This document shows positions 63,999-64,000 of a DNA stretch of 64,000 nucleotides, piece by piece. The position numbers and the translations under genes are program-made. The stretch's first letter is position 1; every line of letters starts with the position of its first letter. The stretch is from Cafeteria roenbergensis (lineage: Eukaryota > Sar > Bigyra > Bicosoecida > Cafeteriaceae). The stretch spans positions 359,729 through 423,728 of the forward strand of contig VLTN01000031.1 in NCBI GenBank assembly GCA_008330645.1, written 5' to 3'. Under the pieces are notes generated by a model. The model saw only the letters and a list, made by a program, of their open reading frames with translations, made no database searches and was not told where the DNA came from.

Positions 63999-64000
63999 TC

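Larger units (their letters stand above)
60753..64000 (-). mobile_element. Retroelement inserted antisense in the ankyrin gene (5' end outside window)
   Basis: The minus strand carries a reverse transcriptase remnant, a low-complexity linker, a zinc-knuckle and a PD-(D/E)xK endonuclease-like domain, then a stop at 61153-61151 and a tail of two 210-bp copies ending at 60753. The order RT, zinc-knuckle, restriction-like endonuclease is that of R2/CRE-type non-LTR retrotransposons. The boundary at 60752/60753 is where ankyrin sequence (GGTGGCCA) stops matching its sister units. No poly(A) tail or LTR is visible. A DIRS/Ngaro element is an alternative because those can carry split repeats, but no tyrosine recombinase is seen here. 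Confidence 0.7.

Noticed and set aside
1-64000. Integrated virophage or giant-virus segment
   Set aside because: No low-GC block of several kilobases and no capsid, packaging ATPase, integrase or viral polymerase features were seen; the only mobile element is the retroelement at the right end.

Overview
This 64 kb window is nuclear DNA from a very GC-rich unicellular eukaryote. Its genes are long and mostly intron-poor. Every intron I could place starts with GTGAGT or GTGAGC, and the proteins carry Ala/Gly/Pro-rich low-complexity insertions. The gene set (NMD factor, TRAPP subunit, centromere protein, front-end fatty acid desaturase, giant cadherin/TIG surface protein) points to a free-living heterotrophic protist. 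A GC-rich stramenopile such as a bicosoecid (Cafeteria-like) fits well, but that assignment is an inference from composition and gene style. Nothing looks bacterial, viral or organellar, and I found no tRNA, rRNA or CRISPR array.

Layout. 0-10 kb: a divergent pair, a UPF2-like nonsense-mediated decay gene (minus, cut by the left edge) and a TRAPPC10/TRS130-like vesicle-tethering gene (plus, one intron). 10.9-16.9 kb (minus): a 1974-residue protein with a textbook CENP-C motif plus a SANT/Myb domain, best read as a KNL2/Mis18BP1-like centromere factor. 18.4-19.8 kb: a cytochrome b5-fused front-end desaturase. 20.8-41.3 kb: one gene encoding a secreted-then-membrane protein of about 6700 residues (LamG, cadherin, TIG and Cys-rich modules, then several membrane spans). 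41.9-43.4 kb: a GT11 fucosyltransferase-like type II membrane protein. 43.8-51.4 kb: a second receptor-like protein of the same C-terminal design, with three exons.

52.1-58.5 kb is a run of small membrane-associated genes in divergent pairs: two paralogous MATE-like transporters back to back, an uncharacterised multi-pass protein facing a DUF2306 protein, and a SET-domain protein with an N-terminal hydrophobic leader.

59.1-64 kb is the most dynamic part. An ankyrin-repeat gene is built from near-identical exon+intron units: each repeat is one 99-bp phase-0 exon and the later units have an exact 303-bp period. The array is cut inside its fifth repeat by a retroelement in the opposite orientation. 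The element ends with a duplicated 210-bp tail and carries a frame-disrupted reverse transcriptase/endonuclease coding region that runs off the right edge. The plus-strand ankyrin frame stays open into the antisense of the element tail, which could give a chimeric protein. The two receptor-like genes and the fucosyltransferase may act at the same cell surface, and UPF2, TRAPPC10 and the KNL2-like gene are housekeeping; no single pathway links the whole window.
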